Below, piece by piece: positions 7,536 to 14,657 of a DNA stretch of 22,442 nt. Position 1 is the stretch's first letter. Each line of letters opens with the position of its first letter. A program made the position numbers and the translations under genes. The stretch spans positions 1-22,442 of IMG/VR virus record IMGVR_UViG_3300027796_000117; one strand, 5' to 3'. Under the pieces are notes generated by a model. It searched no databases. It had not been told where the DNA came from and saw nothing but the letters and a program-made list of their open reading frames with translations. Source of the stretch: a virus.

Positions 7536-8273
7536 ATGGATAAAAAGAAGTTCGATGTACTCGACACTCTACCGATAATTGGATGGGCATGGCCAAAGAT
7601 AATGGTTTGCTATCCCCTGGAGCGGACCGTATCATACGCGGATCTTGTCATCCCCTCAATGATGCAGATAGCCGCGCAAGGGCCGCTGATGCTGCACATG
7701 CCGTACCAGCGCACAGACGTAGCGCGCAACAAGGCGGCGATTGAACTATTGAAGTCAGACTTTACGCATTTGCTGATGCTCGACCTTGACCACACGCACC
7801 CTTATAACATCGTACAGCGATTAGCACGCTGGGTCATCATGGACAAAAGTATTCAAGTAGTGGGCGGGCTGAATTACAGGCGCAGCGAACCGCACGACCC
7901 CTGTGCTTACCGCATGGACGAAAACGGAGCGATGTACGCCATTGAGTTCGACAAGGATAGTCAGCTCGTAGAGGTTGACCGGCTTGGAACAGGGTCAATC
8001 CTCATAGCACGTGAAGTATTTGAGCAACTGGAACTCCCCTGGTTCTATAACATTTACGACAAGGTTTGGGATGACGTTTGGCCGGGTGAGGACATTGGAT
8101 TTAGCAGGAAATGTAAAGCCGCTGGGATAAGAATGTGGTGTGATACCACAACAACCAGTCCGCATATCAATACAAGGCTGATAGACGATAGCACCTGGCG
8201 CGCCTGGCTGAATGCGAACCCTGAAAAGTTAGCAAAGGGGAACATTGAGCTGAACGAAATGATGGGCAAATGA
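7536..8273 (+). CDS. GT-A glycosyltransferase, family 2-like
   Basis: First gene of the sugar cassette, 245 residues, with an AAGGAG site 4 nt before the ATG. The GT-A nucleotide-sugar/metal motif is MLDLDHTHP with D83 and D85. RLGTGSILIAREVFE around 149-163 is the acceptor-side glycine motif. WPGEDIGFSRKCKAAG (G184, E185, D186) is the catalytic ED motif of inverting GT2 enzymes, and SPHI at H210 is a likely metal ligand. It should transfer a sugar from a nucleotide sugar to an unknown acceptor in the cytoplasm; no membrane segment is visible. Phage-borne relatives with the same GTG...R.VFE and GEDI.F motifs are known in general. Its stop overlaps the next gene as ATGA. Confidence 0.85.
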   Translation: MDKKKFDVLDTLPIIGWAWPKIMVCYPLERTVSYADLVIPSMMQIAAQGPLMLHMPYQRTDVARNKAAIELLKSDFTHLLMLDLDHTHPYNIVQRLARWVIMDKSIQVVGGLNYRRSEPHDPCAYRMDENGAMYAIEFDKDSQLVEVDRLGTGSILIAREVFEQLELPWFYNIYDKVWDDVWPGEDIGFSRKCKAAGIRMWCDTTTTSPHINTRLIDDSTWRAWLNANPEKLAKGNIELNEMMGK

Positions 8274-8890
8274 GTGTATCAGTCGTTATCGTTGGCATCA
8301 ATGGCTGGGAAGAATACACCCGTGAACTCATTGGCGATATATGGACGCACGAACCGGACGCTGAAATCATCACGGTAGACAATGCCAGTGACACACCCTA
8401 TCCGCAGGCAGACCATATTTACAGGGTGGAGGAGCGGTTATCCTACGCCGCCGCGCTGAACTTCGGAGTGAAAAGAGCAACCGGTGACTGGTTACTCACC
8501 TTGAATAACGACATACGCTGCAATGGCGCGTTCGTGGAAAAGGTACAAGCGCAGGCAAGGGGCGCGATTTACGGACGTCAGATAATCCAGGAGGCGGGGC
8601 ATACATGGCTTGGCAACTGGCTGGCGCTTATGGAAAAGACAACCTACTGGAAGGTAGGAGAATGGGATCCGAATTACAAGGCGTGTGGATTTGAAGACGC
8701 GGATTACTGCGTGAGAGCGGCTGAATTGGGGATACCTACCCAACCCATTGACCTGCCATTTACTCACCTTTGGGGTAAGACGCGCTGGGCAATACCAGGC
8801 TATGAGGGAACGCGATTAGAGAATATCGCTTACTTTGAGCGCAAACACGGTTGGCGGCCAGGGAATAACATGATGGTGACGCATGACTAA
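8270..8890 (+). CDS. GT2 family glycosyltransferase
   Basis: A 206-residue enzyme with the classical GT2 start VSVVIVGINGWEEYTRELI, the nucleotide-binding IITVDNAS (D37), the SYAAALNFGVKRATGDWLLTLNND run ending at the DxD-equivalent NND (D81), and the ED motif in CGFEDADYCVRAAELG (E142, D143). THLWG with H166 near the end is a probable metal or substrate ligand. The size is small, a single GT-A domain without accessory or membrane parts. It overlaps both neighbours (4 nt before, 8 nt after) and so belongs to the cassette. Donor sugar and acceptor cannot be read from the sequence. Confidence 0.87.
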   Translation: MSVSVVIVGINGWEEYTRELIGDIWTHEPDAEIITVDNASDTPYPQADHIYRVEERLSYAAALNFGVKRATGDWLLTLNNDIRCNGAFVEKVQAQARGAIYGRQIIQEAGHTWLGNWLALMEKTTYWKVGEWDPNYKACGFEDADYCVRAAELGIPTQPIDLPFTHLWGKTRWAIPGYEGTRLENIAYFERKHGWRPGNNMMVTHD

Positions 8891-9518
8891 ACTCGGAATC
8901 ATCCCGGCGGCTGGTAAAGCGGTAAGGTTCGGCGGCTTATTCAAGGAACTCATGCCGATTGGTGATGGTGAAACATTACTATCACACGCGGTTGAAACAC
9001 TGGCTGCGGTCCCGGTTGACATGACACTGGTCATTACCAACCATTACAAGATAGGGGCGCACAGCATGGCGCTGGCAAATCATCAAGTGAAGTTTGCACT
9101 ACAGCGCGATTTTGAGAGGGACGCATGGGGAGCGATACAGGCATCATTTGACATGGCGGCTGATTATAACTACTACCTCATGCCGGACACAATGATAAAA
9201 GCGGACATACCGCCGATAACAAGTGACTTCACGCTGGGAGTGTTTGAAACGTATAAGCCTGAGAGATTCGGAGTAATAGACAACGGGCATATCGTAGACA
9301 AAAACACCACGTTTGCAGGATTGCACCAGGCATGGGGCATGCTGATATGGAGCTGGACGGTGGTTGACTTCTGGAAGGATGGCGATTACAAGACGCACAC
9401 CGACGCGTTCAACGCCGCGATAAACGAATTCGGATATGGCACATTCAAAATTGACAAATACCATGATATTGCCTCATTCGAGGATTACAGGGGGCTGCTA
9501 TGTTCGAGCCATATATAA
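8883..9518 (+). CDS. Sugar nucleotidyltransferase-like protein
   Basis: The N-terminus LGIIPAAGKAVRFGGLFKEL with MPIGDGETLL after it is the signature of sugar-1-phosphate nucleotidyltransferases (the AAGxxxR loop binding the NTP, then KEL.PI). These enzymes make the activated NDP-sugar used by glycosyltransferases. A YLMPDTMIKADIP stretch around residues 92-104 matches the metal-binding aspartate region. At 211 residues it has the catalytic domain only; no left-handed beta-helix or acyltransferase tail is present. It overlaps the preceding glycosyltransferase by 8 nt and the methyltransferase by 19 nt, which supports supply of donor to the same pathway. The nucleotide and sugar are unknown. 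Confidence 0.78.
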   Translation: MTKLGIIPAAGKAVRFGGLFKELMPIGDGETLLSHAVETLAAVPVDMTLVITNHYKIGAHSMALANHQVKFALQRDFERDAWGAIQASFDMAADYNYYLMPDTMIKADIPPITSDFTLGVFETYKPERFGVIDNGHIVDKNTTFAGLHQAWGMLIWSWTVVDFWKDGDYKTHTDAFNAAINEFGYGTFKIDKYHDIASFEDYRGLLCSSHI

Positions 9519-10174
9519 TCCCGATGGGGCTGAAGGGGCGCTACTTCAGGGTAGAAAACGAACAGGGGAAATCCTGGTACGACCCGATGAAATGGTACAC
9601 CCTGCTTGAGTATCAATGGGTCATTGACAACGTGGCATTGGACGGCGAGCGCGTGATTGACGCGGGCGGGCATCACGGGCATTATAGCCTGGTACTGGCT
9701 GATAAAAACACGCTGAATATTGTGGAGCCTCACCCTGCAAACGTGACAATCATTCGGGCAAACCTTGCAGAGAATGGATTGTATTCAAACGTGATTCAAG
9801 GCGCGGTTGCTGGCAAGGCTGGTATCCGTTCATTCAGCGGAGAGACCAACGGACGGCTGGTAAACAGTGGCGCGTTCGATGTGGACTGCTGGACGCTTGA
9901 CATGATAGACCCGGACGCCGGAATCATCAAGATAGACATTGAAGGTGGAGAATACGACCTGTTCCCGGCGGCGATTGAAATGATGACCAAAGCGCACACC
10001 TGGATAATCGAACTACACCCGCAGTTTGGCAACCCGAACCTGATATGCGCCGCGTTCCTGAAGGCTGGTTACGACGCACTGAAGGTTTGCCGGGTGCATG
10101 GACAGGTGGAACCATACGACATTGAGGAACCCTGGGAATCTCATGCGACGGTGATATTCAGGCGGACGCTATGA
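9500..10174 (+). CDS. FkbM family methyltransferase
   Basis: The 224-residue protein carries the SAM-binding loop VIDAGGHHGHYSLVL, the acidic post-loop NIVEPHPANVTIIRANL, and the FkbM signature GIIKIDIEGGEYDLFPAA (D and E of DIEGGE). FkbM enzymes methylate hydroxyl groups, very often on sugars, using S-adenosylmethionine. In this context a sugar or a glycan end is the likely target, which would cap the chain or mask it from recognition. The ATG at 9500 lies inside the end of the nucleotidyltransferase gene with GGGG upstream; the stop overlaps the next start as ATGA. Confidence 0.87.
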   Translation: MFEPYIIPMGLKGRYFRVENEQGKSWYDPMKWYTLLEYQWVIDNVALDGERVIDAGGHHGHYSLVLADKNTLNIVEPHPANVTIIRANLAENGLYSNVIQGAVAGKAGIRSFSGETNGRLVNSGAFDVDCWTLDMIDPDAGIIKIDIEGGEYDLFPAAIEMMTKAHTWIIELHPQFGNPNLICAAFLKAGYDALKVCRVHGQVEPYDIEEPWESHATVIFRRTL

Positions 10175-10812
10175 ACTGGGATGCCTTCAAGGGATTGCAC
10201 AACGGCGAGACGGGGCTGGTAATCGGCAACGGGCCATCGCTAAAGAATGTACCGCTGGACTTCCTGAATAACTACCCGTCCTTCGGCACAAATGGGATAT
10301 ACAGACTGCAGGGATTCACACCAACCTATTATGTGGCGGTAAACCCATTGGTGATACAGCAATTCGAGGGAATAAAAGACGTGAAGTGTCAGAAGTTTTT
10401 GGCGGAGCGGTACGCCTGGGAATTGGGGGCGCTCCCCTTGCATAGCGCGGGCATCCCCGTATTCAGCAAAATACCGAATGAATGGATATACGAGGGGCAT
10501 ACCGTAACATTCGTGGCGCTTCAAATCGCTTACTTCATGGGATTTTCTACCATCCTGCTTGTGGGAGTTGACCATAAATTTACATTCGAGGGAAGACCGA
10601 ATCAACAGCTTCACATGGAAGGGGATGACCCGAACCATTTTGATAAGGATTATTTCAAGGGCAAGGACTGGAACGCGCCTGATTTGGAACGGAGCGCACA
10701 GGCTTACCGGCTGGCGCGGGCGGTGTATGAAGCGGACGGACGGCGGGTGATCAACTTGACTGAGCCAACAGAGGAGCCGGTATTTGAGCGAGGGAACATC
10801 AATGACTGGTAG
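10171..10812 (+). CDS. DUF115/GT42-like protein, putative glycosyltransferase
   Basis: The 213-residue protein starts with TGLVIGNGPSLKNVPLDFL, the GNGPSL loop shared by DUF115 (MptE-like) proteins and by GT42 sialyltransferases of the Cst type. Later parts fit the same plan: a VNPLVIQQF segment, VTFVALQIAYFMGFSTILLV leading into GVDHKF, then a NHFDKDYFKGKDW motif and AYRLARAVYEADGRRVINLT at the C-terminus. In Cst enzymes this layout binds a CMP-sugar. Whether this one uses a nucleotide sugar is unproven, since DUF115 also includes pterin pyrophosphokinase-like enzymes. Placement between a sugar methyltransferase and a GT2 favours glycan work. ATGA overlap with the previous gene. Confidence 0.7.
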   Translation: MNWDAFKGLHNGETGLVIGNGPSLKNVPLDFLNNYPSFGTNGIYRLQGFTPTYYVAVNPLVIQQFEGIKDVKCQKFLAERYAWELGALPLHSAGIPVFSKIPNEWIYEGHTVTFVALQIAYFMGFSTILLVGVDHKFTFEGRPNQQLHMEGDDPNHFDKDYFKGKDWNAPDLERSAQAYRLARAVYEADGRRVINLTEPTEEPVFERGNINDW

Positions 10813-11485
10813 AGTCACCGCGATTGTGAGTGCTTATTACTGCCAGGAATGGCTTGACAGACGGCTTACCAACCTGGAAGAGCAGGATGAACAGCCAGAA
10901 ATCATTGTTATCTGCGGCAACAACTCGAAGGAACACAGGATTGCAGAACAGCACGACTGCCGAATCATTGTGACTGAGGACGTGCCTACTATTTACGCCG
11001 CGTGGAATATGGGGACGCGGGCGGCGCAGGGGAAGTATCTCACCAACGCCAACGCCGACGACCTGCTGAAACCCGGTGCACTGAAACGCATGGCGGACAT
11101 ACTCGACAAGAACGCAACCTACGCGGTTTGCTACTCCAACGTGGATATTGTGGATTACAAAGGCGACCCGGCGGGCGTGTATGAATGGGCTGAAGGTGGA
11201 TTGCAGAAGCTACTCGAAGGCTGCTTTATTGGTCCTATGCCGATGTGGCGGGCATCATTACACAAACAGCACGGATATTTTGACGCGGAGTACCACGTTG
11301 CAGGGGATTATGAATTCTGGTTACGACTGGCAGCGGCTGGCGCGAAGTTTTATCACGTCAGAGAATCGCTGGGAGTGTATATGGCGCGGGGGGATAGCGC
11401 GGAACACAGAGAAAGTTTGCGTACCCTTTGGGAAACAAAACGGGCGCGCGGAAAGTACAGGGAACATGCTAATTTACGTGGGTGA
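10802..11485 (+). CDS. GT2 family glycosyltransferase
   Basis: Last enzyme of the cassette, 227 residues from ATG 10802, which has AGGGA upstream and overlaps the previous stop; the TTG at 10784 is less likely. GT2 features are VTAIVSAYYCQEWLDRRLTN, the second strand IIVICGNNS, GTRAAQGKYLTNANADDLL with the DxD-like D86/D87, and HVAGDYEFWLRLAAAG (D169, E171) as the catalytic ED. The sequence is clearly different from the two other glycosyltransferases in the cassette, so it probably makes a different linkage. It is followed directly, with a 20-nt overlap, by the small ORF before the tail tube gene, so the cassette is fully embedded in the operon. Confidence 0.87.
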   Translation: MTGRVTAIVSAYYCQEWLDRRLTNLEEQDEQPEIIVICGNNSKEHRIAEQHDCRIIVTEDVPTIYAAWNMGTRAAQGKYLTNANADDLLKPGALKRMADILDKNATYAVCYSNVDIVDYKGDPAGVYEWAEGGLQKLLEGCFIGPMPMWRASLHKQHGYFDAEYHVAGDYEFWLRLAAAGAKFYHVRESLGVYMARGDSAEHRESLRTLWETKRARGKYREHANLRG

Positions 11486-11654
11486 TGGGTTTTTGAATGG
11501 ACTGCCAACGCGGGATATTGAAGACGATGAAATAGACGCGCTGGGCGGTGAAAAGGTGTTACTGGCAACCGGGCTGTACCAAAGACCGGCAAAGAAAATT
11601 CATTCGGAAGATGAAGAGGTGAAACATGGGCATCAAAGCATTAAGAAGCATTAG
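11466..11654 (+). CDS. Small phage protein before tail tube, 62 aa
   Basis: An ATG at 11466, with AGGGA six bases upstream, opens a 62-residue frame: MLIYVGDGFLNGLPTRDIE followed by DEIDALGGEKVLLATGLYQRP and a charged tail. The compact first 45 residues with a Gly-rich beta turn and helix look folded. The last 10 codons overlap the tail tube start at 11626 by 29 nt. I have the impression that short proteins with a G.PTRD...LLATGLY pattern recur in tail regions of related phages, but no function is established to my knowledge. Longer upstream frame is covered by the glycosyltransferase gene and is not used. Confidence 0.65.
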   Translation: MLIYVGDGFLNGLPTRDIEDDEIDALGGEKVLLATGLYQRPAKKIHSEDEEVKHGHQSIKKH

Positions 11655-12615
11655 GTTAGGAAAGGAAACGACAGCCGGTACAGCCGTTGCAGCGACGACC
11701 TACTGGCGCGGTGAGGGGACCATCGAAGACCAGCGCGAGGTCGTGTTCCCGAATGAGGACGTTGGCTATCTCTCAGGCGTTGACCGCAGTTACATTCCAA
11801 AGAAGCTGGCGGCGATTGCGTTTGATTCTACACCGGCGACATTTGAGCAACTGCCTATCATCCTTCAGGCGGGCGTAAAGACCGTTGCGGCTGCAACCGA
11901 CACAGGCGGCAGCGGCAAGGTTTACGCCTTCACATTCCCGACAACCGCCGCAAACTTATTCAGCAAGTACACCATCGAAGGCGGGGATGACAGCGGTGGG
12001 GAAGAAATGCAATACTCATTTGTAGAATCATTTGAGCTTGCAGGAACCGGAGGCGAGGCCTGGATGGTGAGCGCGAACTGGGTAGGGCGCGAAGTAAGCA
12101 CCTCCACCCTCACGGTTGCGGCGACCATCCCGACGGTGTATGAGATCCTATTCAGCAAGTCCAAGCTGTACATTGACGCAATCGGCGGGACCATCGGCAC
12201 GACTGAAAAGAGTTGCACCCTCATGGGGGCGTCTCTCAAAGTGACAACCGGAATCAAACCGCGCTTTGCCGCCAACGGAGATACCTACTTCTGCCAGGCG
12301 GTCATGACCAAACCGGAAGTCCTGCTTGACGTGACCTTTGAGCATAACGCAACGGCTGTAGCAGAGAAATTGAACTGGCGCAACCAGACGGCGCGCCTGC
12401 TCCGTATCATCACTGAAGGCAACGCGCTAACCACCGCTGGCACATACGATTACAAGACCATGATCATTGACCTTGCCGGTAAGTGGGAAAAGTTTGAAAA
12501 GATTGGCGAGAGTGACGGGAATGACATTGTCAGCGGTACATTCCGTGCCGGTTACGATTCCACCGCCGCGAAGTTTGCAGAAATAAAGATTGTCAATGAG
12601 ACTGCGAGTTATTAA
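11626..12615 (+). CDS. Major tail tube protein
   Basis: A 329-residue protein rich in Thr, Ala, Gly and Ser, with long alternating beta segments and the opening GIKALRSIRLGKETTAGTAV typical of phage tail tube subunits (an early GxET.GTAV motif). FPNEDVGYLSGVDRSYIPKK and the YSFVESFELAGTGGEAWMVSANW region fit the tube fold, followed by a second beta-rich part that may form an outer domain. It precedes two small chaperone ORFs and the tape measure, the fixed position of tail tube genes. GAAGAGG lies 7 nt before the ATG. Its TAA overlaps the next ATG as TAATG. At 329 residues it is on the long side, consistent with an added surface domain, which could be a glycan acceptor. Confidence 0.85.
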   Translation: MGIKALRSIRLGKETTAGTAVAATTYWRGEGTIEDQREVVFPNEDVGYLSGVDRSYIPKKLAAIAFDSTPATFEQLPIILQAGVKTVAAATDTGGSGKVYAFTFPTTAANLFSKYTIEGGDDSGGEEMQYSFVESFELAGTGGEAWMVSANWVGREVSTSTLTVAATIPTVYEILFSKSKLYIDAIGGTIGTTEKSCTLMGASLKVTTGIKPRFAANGDTYFCQAVMTKPEVLLDVTFEHNATAVAEKLNWRNQTARLLRIITEGNALTTAGTYDYKTMIIDLAGKWEKFEKIGESDGNDIVSGTFRAGYDSTAAKFAEIKIVNETASY

Positions 12616-12860
12616 TGATCGACTTTGACAAGGTGACGCAAAGACAACTTGAAGACTATTTCAAAGCCTACCGCGAGCTGGGCGGCAAGGAAGAGGGAAT
12701 AGGTCTCGTGGAGTACGCCGGAGCGATGGCGCGGGCAGCCGTGAAAGTGGGCTGGTTCACAATGGACGTTGACAACGCCAACCCGCGTGAGGTGCAGAAG
12801 GTCCAACGAGAGATACAAGATTATGTCAAAAGCGTCCTGGAACCAGACACAAAAAACTAA
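12615..12860 (+). CDS. Tail assembly chaperone, short form (lambda gpG-like role)
   Basis: The 81-residue helical protein (FDKVTQRQLEDYFKAYRE and VQREIQDYVKSVLEP) lies between tail tube and tape measure, where lambda has gene G. Such proteins coat the tape measure and recruit tube subunits during tail assembly. Its TAATG start junction and the lack of a good SD imply coupling to the tube gene. The final codons are ACA AAA AAC TAA, which create the frameshift heptamer described separately, so a fraction of ribosomes should continue in the -1 frame to give a longer G-T type protein of 176 residues. Confidence 0.82.
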   Translation: MIDFDKVTQRQLEDYFKAYRELGGKEEGIGLVEYAGAMARAAVKVGWFTMDVDNANPREVQKVQREIQDYVKSVLEPDTKN

Positions 12861-12914
12861 TGCTTGCGGCGGCTGATTATGCAGAGGGGAAGAAGGATGC
12901 ACGACCGCCGCAGG
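12851..12914 (+). promoter_or_regulatory. Programmed -1 frameshift signal: A AAA AAC plus stem
   Basis: Heptamer A AAA AAC (12851-12857) is in the correct phase with the codons ACA AAA AAC. After a 5-nt spacer, 12863-12872 pairs with 12905-12914: eight perfect pairs (TGCGGCGG with CCGCCGCA) extended by one T-G wobble and one C-G, around a 32-nt loop. The zero frame stops at once (TAA 12858-12860), while the -1 frame continues to 13144. Loop bases GGAAG near 12888 could also pair with a downstream CTTCC, so a pseudoknot is possible. Confidence 0.85.
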
Positions 12915-13144
12915 AATTACGCCTCGCCTTCCGATGCGTTCAATGGAACGCGCTCCCCAACCCTGGCGGGCTTATGGATCAACCCGCCGGGCTGGTGGAA
13001 CAAATGACAATCGCGCTGAATACCTACAACGCGATGAAGTCATGGAAGGCAAGAGAACCAGGCAAAGAAGGTGAGTTTGCCAAACACTACCCCGACACCT
13101 GGGGAATTGTGCAAGAGGTGATCAGATTGAGGAAGCATGGCTGA
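12860..13144 (+). CDS. Tail assembly chaperone T-like frame, made by -1 frameshift
   Basis: The frame encodes 94 residues if read from its ATG 12860, but that ATG lacks an SD site and lies just behind the slippery heptamer, so the frame is more likely read as the C-terminal part of a fusion. Slippage at 12851-12857 adds Leu and then this frame to the 81 residues of the short chaperone, giving 176 residues (12615-13144). This is the arrangement of lambda gpG and gpG-T and many other long-tailed phages. The stop overlaps the tape measure start by 8 nt. The T-like part has a WNALPNPGGLMDQPA segment and a helix at the end; in lambda this part binds the tail tube protein. Confidence 0.8.
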   Translation: MLAAADYAEGKKDARPPQELRLAFRCVQWNALPNPGGLMDQPAGLVEQMTIALNTYNAMKSWKAREPGKEGEFAKHYPDTWGIVQEVIRLRKHG

Positions 13145-14657
13145 TGCTGAACTATCAATAATCATAAAGGCACGCAACGAAGCCAAAGCCGAATTTGACA
13201 AGCTGGATAAACAGGTCAAAGGACTGCAAGGCGGGACTGGCGGGCTGAATACCAAACTTGGTGAACTCAATGGAAAATTCCAGTCCATAACCGGAATGTC
13301 ATTAGGGTTTGCAACGGCAGCGGGCGCGGCAGGAATGGCGGTCAAAGGGCTATGGGAATTTCTAAAAAGCTCAGTAGAGGAAACCGTTGCCTACCAGTCA
13401 GAAGTGAGAGACCTCAGCCGCCTTTTGGGATTGAATACAGAGGAAACATCCAGGCTGGTACAAGCCTCGGATGACCTGTTTATATCGCAGGAATCACTTG
13501 TAACAGCGATGCAAGCGGCAACACGAAAAGGGGTTGACACTTCCATCGACGGATTGAAGCGATTATCAGCGCAGTACTTGACGCTAAACGGTGGCGTAGA
13601 GCGCGGCAAGTTCCTGATGGATAACTTCGGGCGTTCCGGCGCTGACATGGGTAAACTCATGGAGGTGGGGGCGGACGGCATAAGTAAAGCAATGGCGGCG
13701 ATAAACGATTCGCTGGTAGTAACAGAGCAATCATTACAGGCAACCGAGAATTACAAGCGGTCGGTGGATAACCTAACAGATGCCTGGGCGGGATTCAAGA
13801 TGCAGGTGGGGAATGAAATTATTCCTCAATTAGATTTACTCATTCGACAATTCACGAAGGGCAAAGACGAAATTGAATTACAGCAGGAAGCCATTGGGCG
13901 GTTGAATGAGCAACTTGTGCAACTGAAAAAATACGGCGGCATGTCAGGCTTGACCGCTGAAGAAGTCGCCATCCAGATGAAAGCGCTTACCGATGAAATC
14001 GCAAGGCTGAAGGCTGAGGCGTTAGGGGCGACAACCGGAACGGACGGGTTGACTGGTTCTGTAACAGCGCTCGGAACAGAGACCTCCACCGTCACGCAAT
14101 ACTTCAAACAACTCACCACCGAAATGCTATGGAACAAAATAGCCGCTGGCATGACTGAAGAAGCGGCGATGTCACTGGCATGGGAGTGGGGGCTGGTGGA
14201 CGCGCAAACATTCGGGGCGTACAAGGCGGTAGAGAGATTGAACCGAATTTACGACTTGAATAAAGACGGCGTTATTGACGCTAAAGAAGCCACAGAAGAT
14301 TACAGGTTAGAAGTCAAGGGGCTGAAAACACAAGTGGATCTGTTACACGACAAGACCATTGATGTAACGGTAAACATGCACAGCAACGGTAGTTTGGGCG
14401 GCGGGTATCTCCCTGTGTTTGAGGAAGAACAAGCGGCAGGTGGGCCGGTATCAGGGAACACGCCTTATTTGGTGGGTGAAGTTGGACCTGAAATATTTGT
14501 ACCATCGGGCAGCGGTACTATCATCCCGAACAACAGGCTTGGTGGCGGGGGCGCAAGCATCGTGATCAACTATTCATCCGCATTGTCATTATCGAATCAG
14601 ACTGAAGCTGAAACCGTGCTGGTTCCGCTGATCAAACAAGCGTTGGCGAGAGCATGA
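13137..14657 (+). CDS. Tail tape measure protein
   Basis: The 506-residue protein sets tail length and is ejected on infection. Early residues DAELSIIIKARNEAKAEFDK with LDKQVKGLQGG are the usual tape measure opening, followed by a hydrophobic region (MSLGFATAAGAAGMAV at about 53-68) that may insert in the host membrane. Long helical segments follow. Near the end, AAGGPVSGNTPYLVGEVGPE and FVPSGSGTIIPN are the standard C-terminal motif of this family. DLNKDGVIDAKE at 373-384 is a perfect EF-hand or dockerin-like calcium loop. At about 1.5 angstrom per residue it predicts a tail of only about 75 nm, short for this kind. The stop overlaps the next gene as ATGA. Confidence 0.9.
   Translation: MADAELSIIIKARNEAKAEFDKLDKQVKGLQGGTGGLNTKLGELNGKFQSITGMSLGFATAAGAAGMAVKGLWEFLKSSVEETVAYQSEVRDLSRLLGLNTEETSRLVQASDDLFISQESLVTAMQAATRKGVDTSIDGLKRLSAQYLTLNGGVERGKFLMDNFGRSGADMGKLMEVGADGISKAMAAINDSLVVTEQSLQATENYKRSVDNLTDAWAGFKMQVGNEIIPQLDLLIRQFTKGKDEIELQQEAIGRLNEQLVQLKKYGGMSGLTAEEVAIQMKALTDEIARLKAEALGATTGTDGLTGSVTALGTETSTVTQYFKQLTTEMLWNKIAAGMTEEAAMSLAWEWGLVDAQTFGAYKAVERLNRIYDLNKDGVIDAKEATEDYRLEVKGLKTQVDLLHDKTIDVTVNMHSNGSLGGGYLPVFEEEQAAGGPVSGNTPYLVGEVGPEIFVPSGSGTIIPNNRLGGGGASIVINYSSALSLSNQTEAETVLVPLIKQALARA

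Noticed and set aside
10784-10801. TTG start for the last glycosyltransferase
   Set aside because: ATG 10802 has an AGGGA site and begins directly before the first GT2 strand.
10240-10818. 192-residue minus-strand open frame
   Set aside because: It mirrors the DUF115/GT42-like gene and parts of its neighbours, has no recognisable domain, and there is no room for an opposite-strand gene in the operon.
7536-11485. Phage DNA glucosylation system
   Set aside because: No pyrimidine hydroxylase, dNMP hydroxymethylase or related gene is present, and a sugar methyltransferase plus nucleotidyltransferase fits oligosaccharide assembly better; not fully excluded because the rest of the genome is unseen.
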